From Pedobacter namyangjuensis (GTDB lineage Bacteria; Bacteroidota; Bacteroidia; Sphingobacteriales; Sphingobacteriaceae): a DNA stretch of 64,000 bases. The stretch covers positions 1,505,140 to 1,569,139 of the forward strand of contig NZ_QMHQ01000001.1 of assembly GCF_003313325.1 (NCBI RefSeq), in the 5' to 3' direction. The number at the start of each line of letters is the position of its first letter. Positions within the stretch are counted from its first letter, which is position 1. The position numbers and the translations under genes are program-made. The notes beneath the pieces are model-generated. The model was not told the DNA's origin and made no database searches. It worked only from the letters and a program-made list of their open reading frames with translations. Below, in pieces: positions 8,827-17,448 of the stretch.

Positions 8827-10257
8827 ATGGAACAAAATTCAAAAACCAATTGGGCACAGTTCATACCTTTAGTAACTGTATTCTTTTTTTGGGGCTTCGT
8901 TGCTGCCAGTAACGACATATTAATACCGGTTTTCAAAGAGGCTTTTAAGCTGTCGCAAGCAGAAAGTCAATTGGTTTCTTTAGCATTTTATATCGCCTAT
9001 ACAGTAGGTTCGATAATTTACGTAGGTATTTCGGCATTGTTAAAAACAGATTTAATTAATAAAATTGGATATAAAAATAGTTTAGCGCTTGGTCTAGTTA
9101 TTTCAGCTATTGGTACGCTTTTGTTTTATCCAGCCTCTAATTTGGGTTCATTTCCTTTAATGCTTTCGGGCTTGTTTATTGTGGCTTTAGGTTTCTCGCT
9201 ACAGCAAACTGTGGCAAATCCGCTGGCTATAGCCTTAGGGCCAATTAAAACCGGTTCGCAACGTTTAACATTGGCAGGTGGTATAAATAACTTTGGTACT
9301 ACAATAGGCCCGTTAATTGTAAACTTCGCAATATTTGGCGCAGCTACCAGTGGTGTTACCCATATTAGCATAGAAAGTGTAAAAACGCCATATTTAATTT
9401 TAGGTGCAGCATTTTTATTGGTAGCGCTGTTTTTGAAACTTTCGGCTTTGCCAGATAAACCAGCTTTAACAGAGTCGATAACAGAAGAGCAAGGCGGAAA
9501 AAGTTCTGCTTTAAAATATCCGCAATTGGTTTTGGGTATGATTGCTATTTTTGTGTATGTAGGTGTCGAGGTTTCTACCGCTAGTAATTTACCCGCTTAC
9601 ATGGAAAAAGATTTAGGTTTTGCGATTAAGGATATTGCACCCTATATTTCTCTTTATTGGGCGAGTATGATGATTGGTCGTTGGACTGGAGCGGTTGAAG
9701 CTTTTACAGATAATATTAGTTTGCAAAAGGTTTTAAGATTTGTAGCGCCTTACTTAGCATTTGGTGTATTTTTATTGGTTAACGCTATTGCTGACCATGA
9801 TTTGGCACCGTTTTATGTTTACGCGGCAATTATACTTGTATTAATTGTGGCAGATATGTCTAGTAAAGGTAATCCGGCCAGGATGTTATTGATATTTTCG
9901 GGTGTAGGTATTTTTGCTCTATTAGTGGGTATGTTTACGACCGGAATGACAAGTGTTTATGCATTTACAAGTGTGGGCTTATTCTGCAGTACTTTGTGGC
10001 CATGTATTTTTACATTAGCAGTTAGCGGTTTAGGTAAAAACACCAGTCAAGGTAGTAGTTACCTAATTATGATGATTATGGGTGGTGGTATTATCTCTTG
10101 GTTACAAGGTTACGTATCTGAATTTACGGGTATACAGTATAGTTACATTGTAGGTATTTTATGTTTTGCTTACTTGGCATTTTATGCTTTAAAAGCTAGT
10201 AGCATTCTTAAAGCACAAGGAATTCGTTTCGACGAGAAAATTAGTGGCGGTCACTAA
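8827..10257 (+). CDS. Sugar MFS transporter (FucP / glucose-galactose family)
   Basis: Inner-membrane proton-coupled sugar importer of the FucP-like branch of the major facilitator superfamily. The 476-residue protein has about twelve hydrophobic segments. It opens with FIPLVTVFFFWGFVAASNDILIPVFK, the signature first helix of this group, and carries GFSLQQTVANPLAIALGP and GGINNFGTTIGP motifs shared with glucose/galactose transporters. No sugar-utilisation genes are adjacent, so the substrate cannot be inferred. A hairpin terminator follows the stop codon. Confidence 0.88.
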   Translation: MEQNSKTNWAQFIPLVTVFFFWGFVAASNDILIPVFKEAFKLSQAESQLVSLAFYIAYTVGSIIYVGISALLKTDLINKIGYKNSLALGLVISAIGTLLFYPASNLGSFPLMLSGLFIVALGFSLQQTVANPLAIALGPIKTGSQRLTLAGGINNFGTTIGPLIVNFAIFGAATSGVTHISIESVKTPYLILGAAFLLVALFLKLSALPDKPALTESITEEQGGKSSALKYPQLVLGMIAIFVYVGVEVSTASNLPAYMEKDLGFAIKDIAPYISLYWASMMIGRWTGAVEAFTDNISLQKVLRFVAPYLAFGVFLLVNAIADHDLAPFYVYAAIILVLIVADMSSKGNPARMLLIFSGVGIFALLVGMFTTGMTSVYAFTSVGLFCSTLWPCIFTLAVSGLGKNTSQGSSYLIMMIMGGGIISWLQGYVSEFTGIQYSYIVGILCFAYLAFYALKASSILKAQGIRFDEKISGGH

Positions 10258-10276
10258 TTAAGAATAGTTATAATTT

Positions 10277-10310
10277 AAAGCGCTTTGATAATTTATCAAA
10301 GCGCTTTTTT
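10277..10310 (+). terminator. Terminator of the sugar transporter, overlapping the next promoter
   Basis: Long stem AAAGCGCTTTGAT / ATCAAAGCGCTTT followed by T's. Its TTTG (10284-10287) and the TATTTTTG just after it can serve as -33 and -7 of the next gene. Confidence 0.9.
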
Positions 10311-10317
10311 ATTTTTG
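10284..10317 (+). promoter_or_regulatory. Predicted promoter of the dCMP deaminase gene (leaderless)
   Basis: -33 TTTG at 10284-10287, 22-nt spacer, -7 TATTTTTG at 10310-10317. Only 4 nt separate the -7 box from ATG, so the mRNA should start at or near the start codon. Confidence 0.65.
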
Positions 10318-10321
10318 CACG

Positions 10322-10783
10322 ATGGCTAAACAAGCATTTAACGATATATTTATGAATTTGGCGACCGATTTGGCAACTCGGTCTCATTGTGTACGGGCGC
10401 ACGTTGGTGCAGTTTTAACAAAAGATACCAGAATAATCTCCATAGGTTATAATGGCCCGCCAGCAGGCACGCACAACTGCGACGAAGAATGGCCAGAGCA
10501 CGGATGTGCAAGAGATAGCAAAGGAAGTTGTTCTTTAGCGCTGCATGCAGAAGAAAATGCAATTTTATACGCGGTTAAAAATGGATCTAAAATAGCAGGT
10601 TCTACGCTTTATACTACGCTTTCTCCTTGTATTGCTTGCGCAAGATTGATACTTTCTTCAGGGATTAAAAGAGTTTATTTTAAAGATTCTTATGCGGCTT
10701 ACAAAGGTTTGGCTAGCGATGAGGGCGTAGATTTTTTAGTTCGTTTTGGTGTAGAGGTGCTACAACACCCACTGGCAGTTTAG
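10322..10783 (+). CDS. dCMP / cytidine deaminase family protein (ComEB-like)
   Basis: Zinc-dependent deaminase, most like deoxycytidylate deaminase, which makes dUMP for thymidylate synthesis. The 153-residue protein has the catalytic ALHAEENAIL motif (zinc His and the proton-shuttle Glu) and the PCIACARLI zinc-cysteine motif, plus a CNCDEEWPEHGC-like cysteine-containing insert near residue 55 typical of ComEB/dCMP deaminases. The GYNGPPAGTHNC segment is also characteristic. It is transcribed alone from a promoter overlapping the preceding terminator. Confidence 0.9.
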   Translation: MAKQAFNDIFMNLATDLATRSHCVRAHVGAVLTKDTRIISIGYNGPPAGTHNCDEEWPEHGCARDSKGSCSLALHAEENAILYAVKNGSKIAGSTLYTTLSPCIACARLILSSGIKRVYFKDSYAAYKGLASDEGVDFLVRFGVEVLQHPLAV

Positions 10784-11190
10784 TTGTTTTTAGTGTGCCG
10801 TATACTGTTAGCGATAGGCAATGCTAACTATCTTTTGGCAAACGGCTAGTTAAAATATTGGATTGAAAATCCCGAGGAGCACAATTGCAAATCTTGACTA
10901 GCGCAAATAACTAGTGCAAATAATGAAAACTGCTAATTACTTCGTTTCGTCTTGCGATGTTCGACTGAATTTGGCGAGGCTAGTAACATGACAACTATAA
11001 TGTGCGGTACCAAGGTTTTGCATTTTGCACAACCCTGTGTTAAATAGACCCGATATTAGCGAGCACGAGCGTAGTGAGTAAAGCGTTTAGCGGGACTGCC
11101 GATAGTATGAGTATTGGCATTGCGCTTCAAATATTTTATAAATAAGCTGTAAATCTCACATCTCACATCTTACATCTCATATCTAATTGT
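10784..11190. other. 400-bp intergenic region before guaA
   Basis: No convincing gene. It contains an inverted family A repeat (11046-11098) and short direct repeats of the form CTCACAT/CTTACAT/CTCATAT at about 11155-11184, ending directly at the guaA -7 box. The rest has no feature I can name. Confidence 0.6.
11046..11098 (-). repeat. Intergenic palindromic repeat, family A (copy 2, degenerate)
   Basis: Read on the minus strand it begins AGTCCCGCT and ends ATCGGGTCTATTT, with an inner hairpin ACTCACTACGCTCGTGCT. Ends match family A; the interior is shortened. Confidence 0.5.
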
Positions 11191-11198
11191 TACCTTTG
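11191..11198 (+). promoter_or_regulatory. Predicted -7 box of guaA (leaderless)
   Basis: TACCTTTG, a perfect TAnnTTTG box, 3 nt before the ATG at 11202. No TTTG is visible at -33; short CTCACAT-type repeats occupy that position. Confidence 0.65.
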
Positions 11199-11201
11199 CG
11201 C

Positions 11202-12728
11202 ATGCTAGAAAAAATCATCATTCTCGATTTTGGTTCTCAGTTTACACAGCTTATTGCTCGTCGCGTTCGCGAACTTAATGTTTACTGCGAAATCCACCCA
11301 TTTAATCATATTCCTGAGTTAGATTCGACCGTAAAGGGCGTTATTTTTTCAGGTAGTCCGTATTCTGTGCGCCAAGAAGATGCACCGTTTGTAGACCTTT
11401 CTTTGTTTAAAGCCTATCCCTTATTGGCGGTTTGTTATGGTGCGCAGTTTATTGCTCAGCAGTCTGGTGGCGATGTGCAAGCTTCGAATACGAGAGAATA
11501 TGGAAGAGCAAATTTGGATTTTGTGAACCAAGAGAATAAGCTTTTTAAAGGCATTAATGTAAACTCGCAAGTGTGGATGAGCCACGGCGATACTATTAAA
11601 GAAGTGCCTGATAACTTTGAAATTATTGCCAGCACTACTGATGTAAGGGTAGCAGGTTATCAAGTTGCGGGTACAGATACTTATGCCATACAGTTTCACC
11701 CGGAGGTTACACATAGTACCGACGGTAAAATTTTATTGCAGAACTTTTTGGTTGGCATTTGCGGATGTTCTCAAGACTGGACAGCGGATGCTTTTGTTGA
11801 AACCACGATTGCAGCTTTAAAAGAAAAGTTAGGAAATGACAAGGTTGTTTTAGGACTTTCGGGCGGTGTAGATAGTAGCGTAGCAGCTATTTTATTGCAT
11901 AAAGCAATTGGCACTAACTTGCATTGTATTTTTGTAGATAACGGTTTATTGCGTAAAGATGAGTTTGAGCAAGTATTAGAGCAATACAAAGATATGGGCT
12001 TAAACATTCGCGGTATAGATGCGAAGGATCGTTTTTTAAGTCAGCTTAAAGATGTTAAAGACCCAGAATTAAAACGTAAAGCCATTGGCCGCGTGTTTAT
12101 TGAGGTTTTTGATGATGCAGCGCATGATGTTAAAGACGTAGTTTGGTTGGCGCAAGGAACCATCTACCCGGATATTATTGAATCTGTATCGGTAAAAGGT
12201 CCTTCGGCTACCATCAAATCTCACCATAATGTTGGCGGTTTGCCAGATTTTATGAAACTTAAAATAGTTGAACCACTTAATACTTTGTTTAAAGATGAAG
12301 TAAGAAGAGTGGGTAAAAGCTTAGGTATTGAAGGTTTTATTTTGGGCAGACACCCATTTCCTGGTCCGGGTTTAGCGATTAGAATTTTAGGTGATGTAAC
12401 TGCTGAGAAGGTTGCCATTTTGCAAGAAGCTGATGCAATTTATATCAATAACCTAAAAGAAGCTGGCTTATACGATAAAGTTTGGCAAGCTGGCGCAATC
12501 TTTTTACCAGTACAATCGGTAGGAGTAATGGGCGATGAGAGAACTTATGAGAATGTTATTTGTTTAAGAGCTGTAGAATCTGTAGACGGGATGACCGCAG
12601 ACTGGTGCCATTTGCCTTACAACGTATTAGCAAAAATTTCTAACGAGATTATTAACAAAGTAAGAGGTATTAACAGGGTAGTTTATGACATTAGCTCTAA
12701 ACCACCTGCAACCATTGAGTGGGAATAA
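11202..12728 (+). CDS. guaA: GMP synthase (glutamine-hydrolysing)
   Basis: Converts XMP to GMP using glutamine and ATP, the last step of guanine nucleotide synthesis. The protein has a class I glutaminase domain (about residues 1-190; catalytic Cys in AVCYGAQF and the FHPEVTHS histidine/glutamate), an ATP-pyrophosphatase domain with the PP-loop [11 protein letters not shown] (about residue 220), and the C-terminal dimerisation domain ending in [13 protein letters not shown]. At 508 residues the length is standard. A TTG at 11187 extends the frame, but the -7 box lies between it and the ATG at 11202, so translation must begin at 11202. Confidence 0.97.
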   Translation: MLEKIIILDFGSQFTQLIARRVRELNVYCEIHPFNHIPELDSTVKGVIFSGSPYSVRQEDAPFVDLSLFKAYPLLAVCYGAQFIAQQSGGDVQASNTREYGRANLDFVNQENKLFKGINVNSQVWMSHGDTIKEVPDNFEIIASTTDVRVAGYQVAGTDTYAIQFHPEVTHSTDGKILLQNFLVGICGCSQDWTADAFVETTIAALKEKLGNDKVVLGLSGGVDSSVAAILLHKAIGTNLHCIFVDNGLLRKDEFEQVLEQYKDMGLNIRGIDAKDRFLSQLKDVKDPELKRKAIGRVFIEVFDDAAHDVKDVVWLAQGTIYPDIIESVSVKGPSATIKSHHNVGGLPDFMKLKIVEPLNTLFKDEVRRVGKSLGIEGFILGRHPFPGPGLAIRILGDVTAEKVAILQEADAIYINNLKEAGLYDKVWQAGAIFLPVQSVGVMGDERTYENVICLRAVESVDGMTADWCHLPYNVLAKISNEIINKVRGINRVVYDISSKPPATIEWE

Positions 12729-12827
12729 ATTCTTATTTTAAATATAAAAGAAATGCCTTTGGCACAGTTTTCGGTTGATGGTTCTCGATTAATTCAGTTT
12801 CTGAAACATAAAATTTAATCACAAACA

Positions 12828-14036
12828 ATGACTAGATACTACAAACTGCTAATGGCATTTCTTATTTTAACTTTTGCAGCTTGTTCTCCAAAAGTTAATA
12901 CTACGGTAAAAAAGCCCGAAAAAGTTGAAGACAAGGTTGTAAAAACTGATAAAGCTGCTAAAAAATTTACTGCTGCCGATATTTCCTTACTGGTTCCGTT
13001 TAAGCTAAACCAGATCAATCTAAAAACGGCTACAAAAACACAAATCCAACGTACAGATATGGCCATTGATTTTTATCAAGGCGTTAAGTTGGGTATAGAT
13101 TCTGCAGCGGCTACAGGCTTAAACTTTAAGCTAAATGTTTTTGATACGAAGGATGACAATACGCAATTGGCCAACCTTTTTAAAAAAGAAGCACTTAAAA
13201 ATAGTAACCTTGTAATTGGTCCTGTTTTTCCGGATGGGATAAAATACATCACAAACTACGCTATTGCTAACGATCTAACCATTGTATCGCCTTTGGCAGC
13301 TTCTAAACCCAGCGATTTTAATAACCCAAATTTAGTTTCTGTTGTTAACGATATTTCTCAACATAGCGCAAAAATAGCTGATTACATAGCTAGGCATTAT
13401 CAAAGCAGTAATTCAATTGTGGTTCTCATTAACCCTAAAAAAACCGCTGATGAGCAGTTTGCAGCGCCAATAAGAGCTTTTTTAAAGGCCAATTATTCTT
13501 CCTATATAGTTCAAGAATATTCATCAACCTACGCATTTGAAACCAAGATGATTAAAGGCAAAAGGTACGCTGTGGTAATATGTTCTGACGATATGGGGTT
13601 TGTAAAACCTAGTTTAGACAAGGTTTACAAGTTGAAGAATTTAAGAACTGGTGGGTATGATATTGCTCTTTTTGGTCACCCGAATTGGGTTAAACAAAAC
13701 TATAATGTAACCCAGCTACAAGATCTAAAAACTGTTATTTCTACATCTTACCATATCGATTACAAAAGTAGCGCAGTTATCAATTTTATTAAAAAATACC
13801 GACAAGAGTTTAGTTATGAGCCTAGCGAATATTCGTTTAAAGGGTTTGATATAGGCTTTTATTTCGGAAAACTTTTAGCTAAACATGGTGCAGCCTACAG
13901 AGATTTTATAACAAAAGAAAAATACAAAGGCCTGCATAATTCGTTGGAGTTTGATAACGATCCGCAAACCGGATATTATAATACTGCGCTAAAGTTGTTG
14001 CAGTATAAAAACATGTCTTTAAACTTAATAGATTAG
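12828..14036 (+). CDS. Lipoprotein with a periplasmic-binding (PBP type 1) fold
   Basis: A 402-residue lipoprotein with signal peptide and lipobox (LTFAAC, Cys19), then a lysine-rich linker (residues 20-48). From about residue 50 it has the pattern of a type 1 periplasmic-binding domain: ISLLVPFKL, AIDFYQGVKLGIDSA, VIGPVFPDGIKYITNYA, DLTIVSPLAA. Such domains occur in branched-chain amino-acid receptors and in LpoA-like regulators. No permease or ATPase is adjacent, so transport is unlikely to be its direct role and a cell-envelope sensor or structural function is possible. It lies 22 nt before an rRNA methyltransferase gene. Confidence 0.75.
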   Translation: MTRYYKLLMAFLILTFAACSPKVNTTVKKPEKVEDKVVKTDKAAKKFTAADISLLVPFKLNQINLKTATKTQIQRTDMAIDFYQGVKLGIDSAAATGLNFKLNVFDTKDDNTQLANLFKKEALKNSNLVIGPVFPDGIKYITNYAIANDLTIVSPLAASKPSDFNNPNLVSVVNDISQHSAKIADYIARHYQSSNSIVVLINPKKTADEQFAAPIRAFLKANYSSYIVQEYSSTYAFETKMIKGKRYAVVICSDDMGFVKPSLDKVYKLKNLRTGGYDIALFGHPNWVKQNYNVTQLQDLKTVISTSYHIDYKSSAVINFIKKYRQEFSYEPSEYSFKGFDIGFYFGKLLAKHGAAYRDFITKEKYKGLHNSLEFDNDPQTGYYNTALKLLQYKNMSLNLID

Positions 14037-14058
14037 CATCGCCAATGGCGGAAAATAT

Positions 14059-15249
14059 ATGAGAGTAGAACACCAGATCAGAGCGTTTGAGCAGGTTTTT
14101 GAGGGATACGATGGCGCAATGCCTCTACATCGTTACTTGGTTGCTTATTTTAAGCAGAACAAACAAATGGGATCTTCAGATAGGAGGTGGGCTACTAGAT
14201 ACGTTTATAGTTATTTTAGGTTAGGGAAAACATTAGCTGAGTTTGCTGTTTTAGAGCGTCTGGCCATTGCCGATTTTTTGTGCAATAATACTTCGAGCTT
14301 AATTGTAGAAAAGTTTTTGCCAGAATTGGTATCGCAAATATCTGCTGATCTTGGAACAAAGTTGAAGCTGATTGTAGAAAAATATCCTTTATTTAATCCC
14401 AAAGAAGTATTTGCTTTTAAAGCTTTACGATCTGATGGTATCGATGAGGTGGCATTTGATAAATCATTTTTTATTCAGCCAGATTTGTTTATTCGGGTTC
14501 GAGGTACGCATATTCAAGCGGTTATTAATCAATTGCAAGCCAATAATATCTCTTATGTAGAGATAGGAGATGAGACAATCGCTTTGCCAAACGGTACAAA
14601 GTTAGAGCAAGTAGTTTCTGATCCAAGGTTATATCAGATTCAGGATTTATCATCTCAACATACGGGGACTTATTTCGAACCTAATAAATACGATTATTGG
14701 TGGGATGCTTGTGCCGCATCTGGCGGGAAATCTTTGCTATTGCATAGTTTAGAGCCTAATATTAATCTTTTGGTAAGCGATTTACGCGAAAGTAGTTTGC
14801 TTAACCTGCAAGAACGTTTCCAGCTAGCTGGGATAAAAAAATATCAGCTTAAAGCGATGGATTTGTTGCAGAACAATGATCAGATTTTGCACGATTACGC
14901 TTTTGATGGCATTTTAGTCGACGCACCTTGTTCTGGTTCTGGCACTTGGGGCCGAACTCCAGAAATGCTTTGCTTTTTTCAGGAGCATAAAGTAGAAAAT
15001 TACGCAAAACTACAAAAAGCGATAGCCAGCAATGTTATTAAATACTTAAAAGATGGAAAGCCATTAATTTACATGACTTGCTCCGTATTTAAGGCAGAAA
15101 ACGAAGACGTAGTTGCTTTCCTTTTAGAAAATTTTGATTTAAAACTCGAGAAAATGGAATTGATAAAGGGTTACGACAAGAAAGCCGATAGCATGTTCGT
15201 TGCTCGTTTGATAAAGCAAGAAACTACTCTTGGTGGTGCGAACGCTTAA
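14059..15249 (+). CDS. RsmB/NOP-family RNA (cytosine-5) methyltransferase
   Basis: SAM-dependent m5C methyltransferase of the Sun/RsmB/NOP2 family, acting on rRNA or tRNA. The 396-residue protein has an N-terminal NusB-like/RsmB helical region (about residues 1-130), a DACAASGGKSLLL SAM-binding motif (about residue 215) and two catalytic cysteines, in VDAPCSGSGTWGR (about 295) and MTCSVFKAENE (about 340). The exact target base cannot be assigned. It follows the PBP1-fold lipoprotein by 22 nt. A tiny minus-strand frame overlaps its last 26 bases. Confidence 0.9.
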   Translation: MRVEHQIRAFEQVFEGYDGAMPLHRYLVAYFKQNKQMGSSDRRWATRYVYSYFRLGKTLAEFAVLERLAIADFLCNNTSSLIVEKFLPELVSQISADLGTKLKLIVEKYPLFNPKEVFAFKALRSDGIDEVAFDKSFFIQPDLFIRVRGTHIQAVINQLQANNISYVEIGDETIALPNGTKLEQVVSDPRLYQIQDLSSQHTGTYFEPNKYDYWWDACAASGGKSLLLHSLEPNINLLVSDLRESSLLNLQERFQLAGIKKYQLKAMDLLQNNDQILHDYAFDGILVDAPCSGSGTWGRTPEMLCFFQEHKVENYAKLQKAIASNVIKYLKDGKPLIYMTCSVFKAENEDVVAFLLENFDLKLEKMELIKGYDKKADSMFVARLIKQETTLGGANA

Positions 15250-15331
15250 GCTTTTCTTTGAGGTGTTTAAAGGCCTCAAAAATGATTGCTAGTGCACCAA
15301 TGATTACCGTATATTTTTCGAAACTGTTCAT
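15224..15331 (-). CDS. Possible 35-residue membrane micro-protein
   Basis: A short frame on the minus strand: MNSFEKYTVIIGALAIIFEA followed by FKHLKEKLKRSHHQE. It has one hydrophobic segment (about residues 8-20) and a strongly basic C-terminus, the pattern of single-pass small membrane proteins. It overlaps the 3' end of the methyltransferase gene. AAAGAAAAG lies just upstream as a possible weak ribosome contact. No homologue is known to me; it could be chance. Confidence 0.3.
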   Translation of the reverse strand: MNSFEKYTVIIGALAIIFEAFKHLKEKLKRSHHQE

Positions 15332-15368
15332 CACTTTTCTTTGGTTAGAACAATTTACGCAAAATTTG

Positions 15369-15944
15369 TTACAGTCCGGTATTAGTTCTAAATAATTTTA
15401 TCGCAATAGCCAAAAGGATAATACCAAATGCTTTACGCAAAATATTAAGTCCGGTTTTACCAAAAAGCCTTTCTAATCTGGTTGTGTTTTTTAATACAAA
15501 ATAAACAAACACAATGTTTAAGATAATACCTACGATGATATTTTGTGTGGCATATTCGGTTTTCAACGACAGTAGGGTTGTCATGGTTCCTGCACCAGCA
15601 ATAAGCGGAAATGCCAATGGTACAATGGAAACCGTTTCTGGAGCATCTTCTTTAAAAATGGTTAAGCCTAAAACCATTTCCATAGCCAATGCAAAGATTA
15701 CGAAAGAGCCTGCAATTGCAAATGATTCAACATCAACACCGATAACGTTTAATAGGGATTTTCCAGCGAAGAGAAAAATAATCATTAAAGCAGCGGCAAC
15801 TAGCGCAGCTTTCTCTGACTGGATATGTCCTGCTTTTTTTCTTAATTCGATAATGATTGGAATAGAACCTAAAATATCAATGATGGCAAAAAGTACCATT
15901 GTGGTAGATAAAATTTGACTAAAATTGAATTGCAGGTGTTCCAT
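15369..15944 (-). CDS. MarC-family integral membrane protein
   Basis: MarC/UPF0056 family, six-helix inner-membrane proteins of unknown function. The 191-residue protein has hydrophobic segments beginning ILSTTMVLFAIIDILGSIPIII, and family-typical stretches FAGKSLLNVIGVDVESFAIAGSFVIFALAMEMVLG and PLAFPLIAGAGTMTTLLSL. Length is slightly below the usual 200-220. Upstream on the minus strand is a TAACTTTG -7 box. It reads away from the porin gene's end on the same strand, 69 nt downstream of the porin stop codon. Confidence 0.88.
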   Translation of the reverse strand: MEHLQFNFSQILSTTMVLFAIIDILGSIPIIIELRKKAGHIQSEKAALVAAALMIIFLFAGKSLLNVIGVDVESFAIAGSFVIFALAMEMVLGLTIFKEDAPETVSIVPLAFPLIAGAGTMTTLLSLKTEYATQNIIVGIILNIVFVYFVLKNTTRLERLFGKTGLNILRKAFGIILLAIAIKLFRTNTGL

Positions 15945-15961
15945 GAGCTTAAAATTTGCTA

Positions 15962-15969
15962 CAAAGTTA
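15962..15969 (-). promoter_or_regulatory. Predicted -7 box of the marC-family gene
   Basis: TAACTTTG on the minus strand, 17 nt before the ATG at 15944. No clear -33 element. Confidence 0.5.
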
Positions 15970-16013
15970 AATCAATTAAGTTTATCTATTTTAATTCTGT
16001 GTTAATTAATTTG

Positions 16014-17333
16014 TTAGAAGTAGAATTGGGTTCTAATTGTTAATACGTTATCATCTAAATCCTGTTGAAATTTGCTCAACTTGGTTTTTTCGTTTTTGAT
16101 CATATCGTAATATACTACTGCTTTTAAATGTGGATTAAAATGATGCATAAAACCGACGCCAAAAGTATCAAACCTTACATCGCCACCAGATAAGCCCTTT
16201 GCAGCTTCAACTTCATTGCCCTTAACTTTAAGGTTAGGGTCATAGTAATCATACTTTAGAATTAATTGGTTATCTGTGCTGTATAAAGTTTGTATAAAAG
16301 TAATGTAGGCACCGCCAAAGTTTCTGATATAGTAAGGTTGTTTAACCGATTCTTTATCTGTAGGGGCTGTGCCGGGTGTGTTACTTGCCGATGCCGTTCC
16401 TGTCTGAAGACCGGTAATATATTCTGCTCTCAATTCTGATTTCCAGCTTTCGCTTTGCGTTGCAAATTGAACATCTACGCCATAATATTTTCTTGGAGAT
16501 ACCTGATTAAAAATAGAAGTTGCAGAATCTTTAGTCATTGCCCAAACGTTATTAACCTTTTGCATTTCGTATTTAACAGGTAATTGATGATTTAAGCCAC
16601 CCAACAAAGTACTCACCCCGCCACCTATGCTAATTGGCATAGCTTTAAATTTATATGCTTTGTGGCTTAAGCGCATTACCACATCTTTGCTATTATCAAA
16701 CTCTTGTGGGCCAGACAAACCTTGGCCATTGTAAACTCCCAAATCAAACTTGATGTTTTTAAGTTTTGCATCTTTTTTACGGGGGCTAAAAGTTAGCGTT
16801 ATACCTAAATCCCTTTCAGTTCTCATTAAAATTTGAGACATCCTGCCACGCTCTGGAGCTTCTCTAGACTGAGAAGATAATTGAAGTTCGTGCCCAAATG
16901 GTCGACCTGCTAAACCTGCAGTAAAATAAAATAACTGCCAGTTTTTCTCGTAATACCTACCCCAGAAATCCCGAACATTTACGCCCTGCTCGGTACCGTC
17001 GAATTGAAAAACAAAGTACGTAGACGGCGTGCCATCGCTGTTTACTAAACTATAATCAGCTCTTAACCTACCACGTCTAAGTCTAAATCTGTTATTCGCA
17101 TTTTCGCCAAATGCACCACCTTGATAATCTGCTGGCGCACCGTTAGATTGGGCATATTGAAATTGTGGTTGCAAATAGCCACTTAAAGAAACAGAACCGT
17201 ATTTTTTTGAAATAAACAATTGATTGTTTACCGTAGTAGAATCTAAAACATCATTTATACTTCTTTGTGCAAAGGCATTAACTAAAAAGATATTAAGAAC
17301 AATAAATAAGGTTAGGCCTTTGCAAAGTTTCAT
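16014..17333 (-). CDS. Porin (OprP/phosphate-selective porin-like)
   Basis: Predicted outer-membrane channel of 439 residues: signal peptide ending VNAFAQ, then a beta-barrel pattern with SGYLQPQFQYAQ, RLRRGRLRADYSLVN and DFWGRYY stretches typical of OprO/OprP-like porins in Bacteroidota, and a C-terminal aromatic strand ending in TIRTQFYF (final Phe, as expected for BAM-recognised barrels). The transported solute is not clear; no phosphate genes are adjacent. A TAGATTTG -7 box lies 16 nt upstream. Confidence 0.85.
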   Translation of the reverse strand: MKLCKGLTLFIVLNIFLVNAFAQRSINDVLDSTTVNNQLFISKKYGSVSLSGYLQPQFQYAQSNGAPADYQGGAFGENANNRFRLRRGRLRADYSLVNSDGTPSTYFVFQFDGTEQGVNVRDFWGRYYEKNWQLFYFTAGLAGRPFGHELQLSSQSREAPERGRMSQILMRTERDLGITLTFSPRKKDAKLKNIKFDLGVYNGQGLSGPQEFDNSKDVVMRLSHKAYKFKAMPISIGGGVSTLLGGLNHQLPVKYEMQKVNNVWAMTKDSATSIFNQVSPRKYYGVDVQFATQSESWKSELRAEYITGLQTGTASASNTPGTAPTDKESVKQPYYIRNFGGAYITFIQTLYSTDNQLILKYDYYDPNLKVKGNEVEAAKGLSGGDVRFDTFGVGFMHHFNPHLKAVVYYDMIKNEKTKLSKFQQDLDDNVLTIRTQFYF

Positions 17334-17349
17334 TACGGATGGTTTTTGG

Positions 17350-17357
17350 CAAATCTA
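17350..17357 (-). promoter_or_regulatory. Predicted -7 box of the porin gene
   Basis: TAGATTTG on the minus strand, 16 nt before the ATG. No strong -33 element is visible. Confidence 0.5.
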
Positions 17358-17403
17358 AAGCTTATTTGCTTAATTCTAATGCTTTGGCCAAAAATTAGTT
17401 CAT

Positions 17404-17431
17404 AAAAAAAGCCACCTATATGGTGGCTTTT
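17404..17431 (-). terminator. Terminator of the APC permease gene
   Basis: AAAAGCCACC / GGTGGCTTTT stem with a 5-nt loop, followed on the minus strand by more T's, 18 nt after the permease stop codon. It separates permease and porin transcripts. Confidence 0.88.
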
Positions 17432-17448
17432 CAAAGCTTTTATATTTT

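Noticed and set aside
12753..12818. 21-codon frame before the PBP1-fold lipoprotein gene
   Set aside because: Too short, no membrane or regulatory pattern (no codon runs typical of leader peptides), and no supporting promoter.
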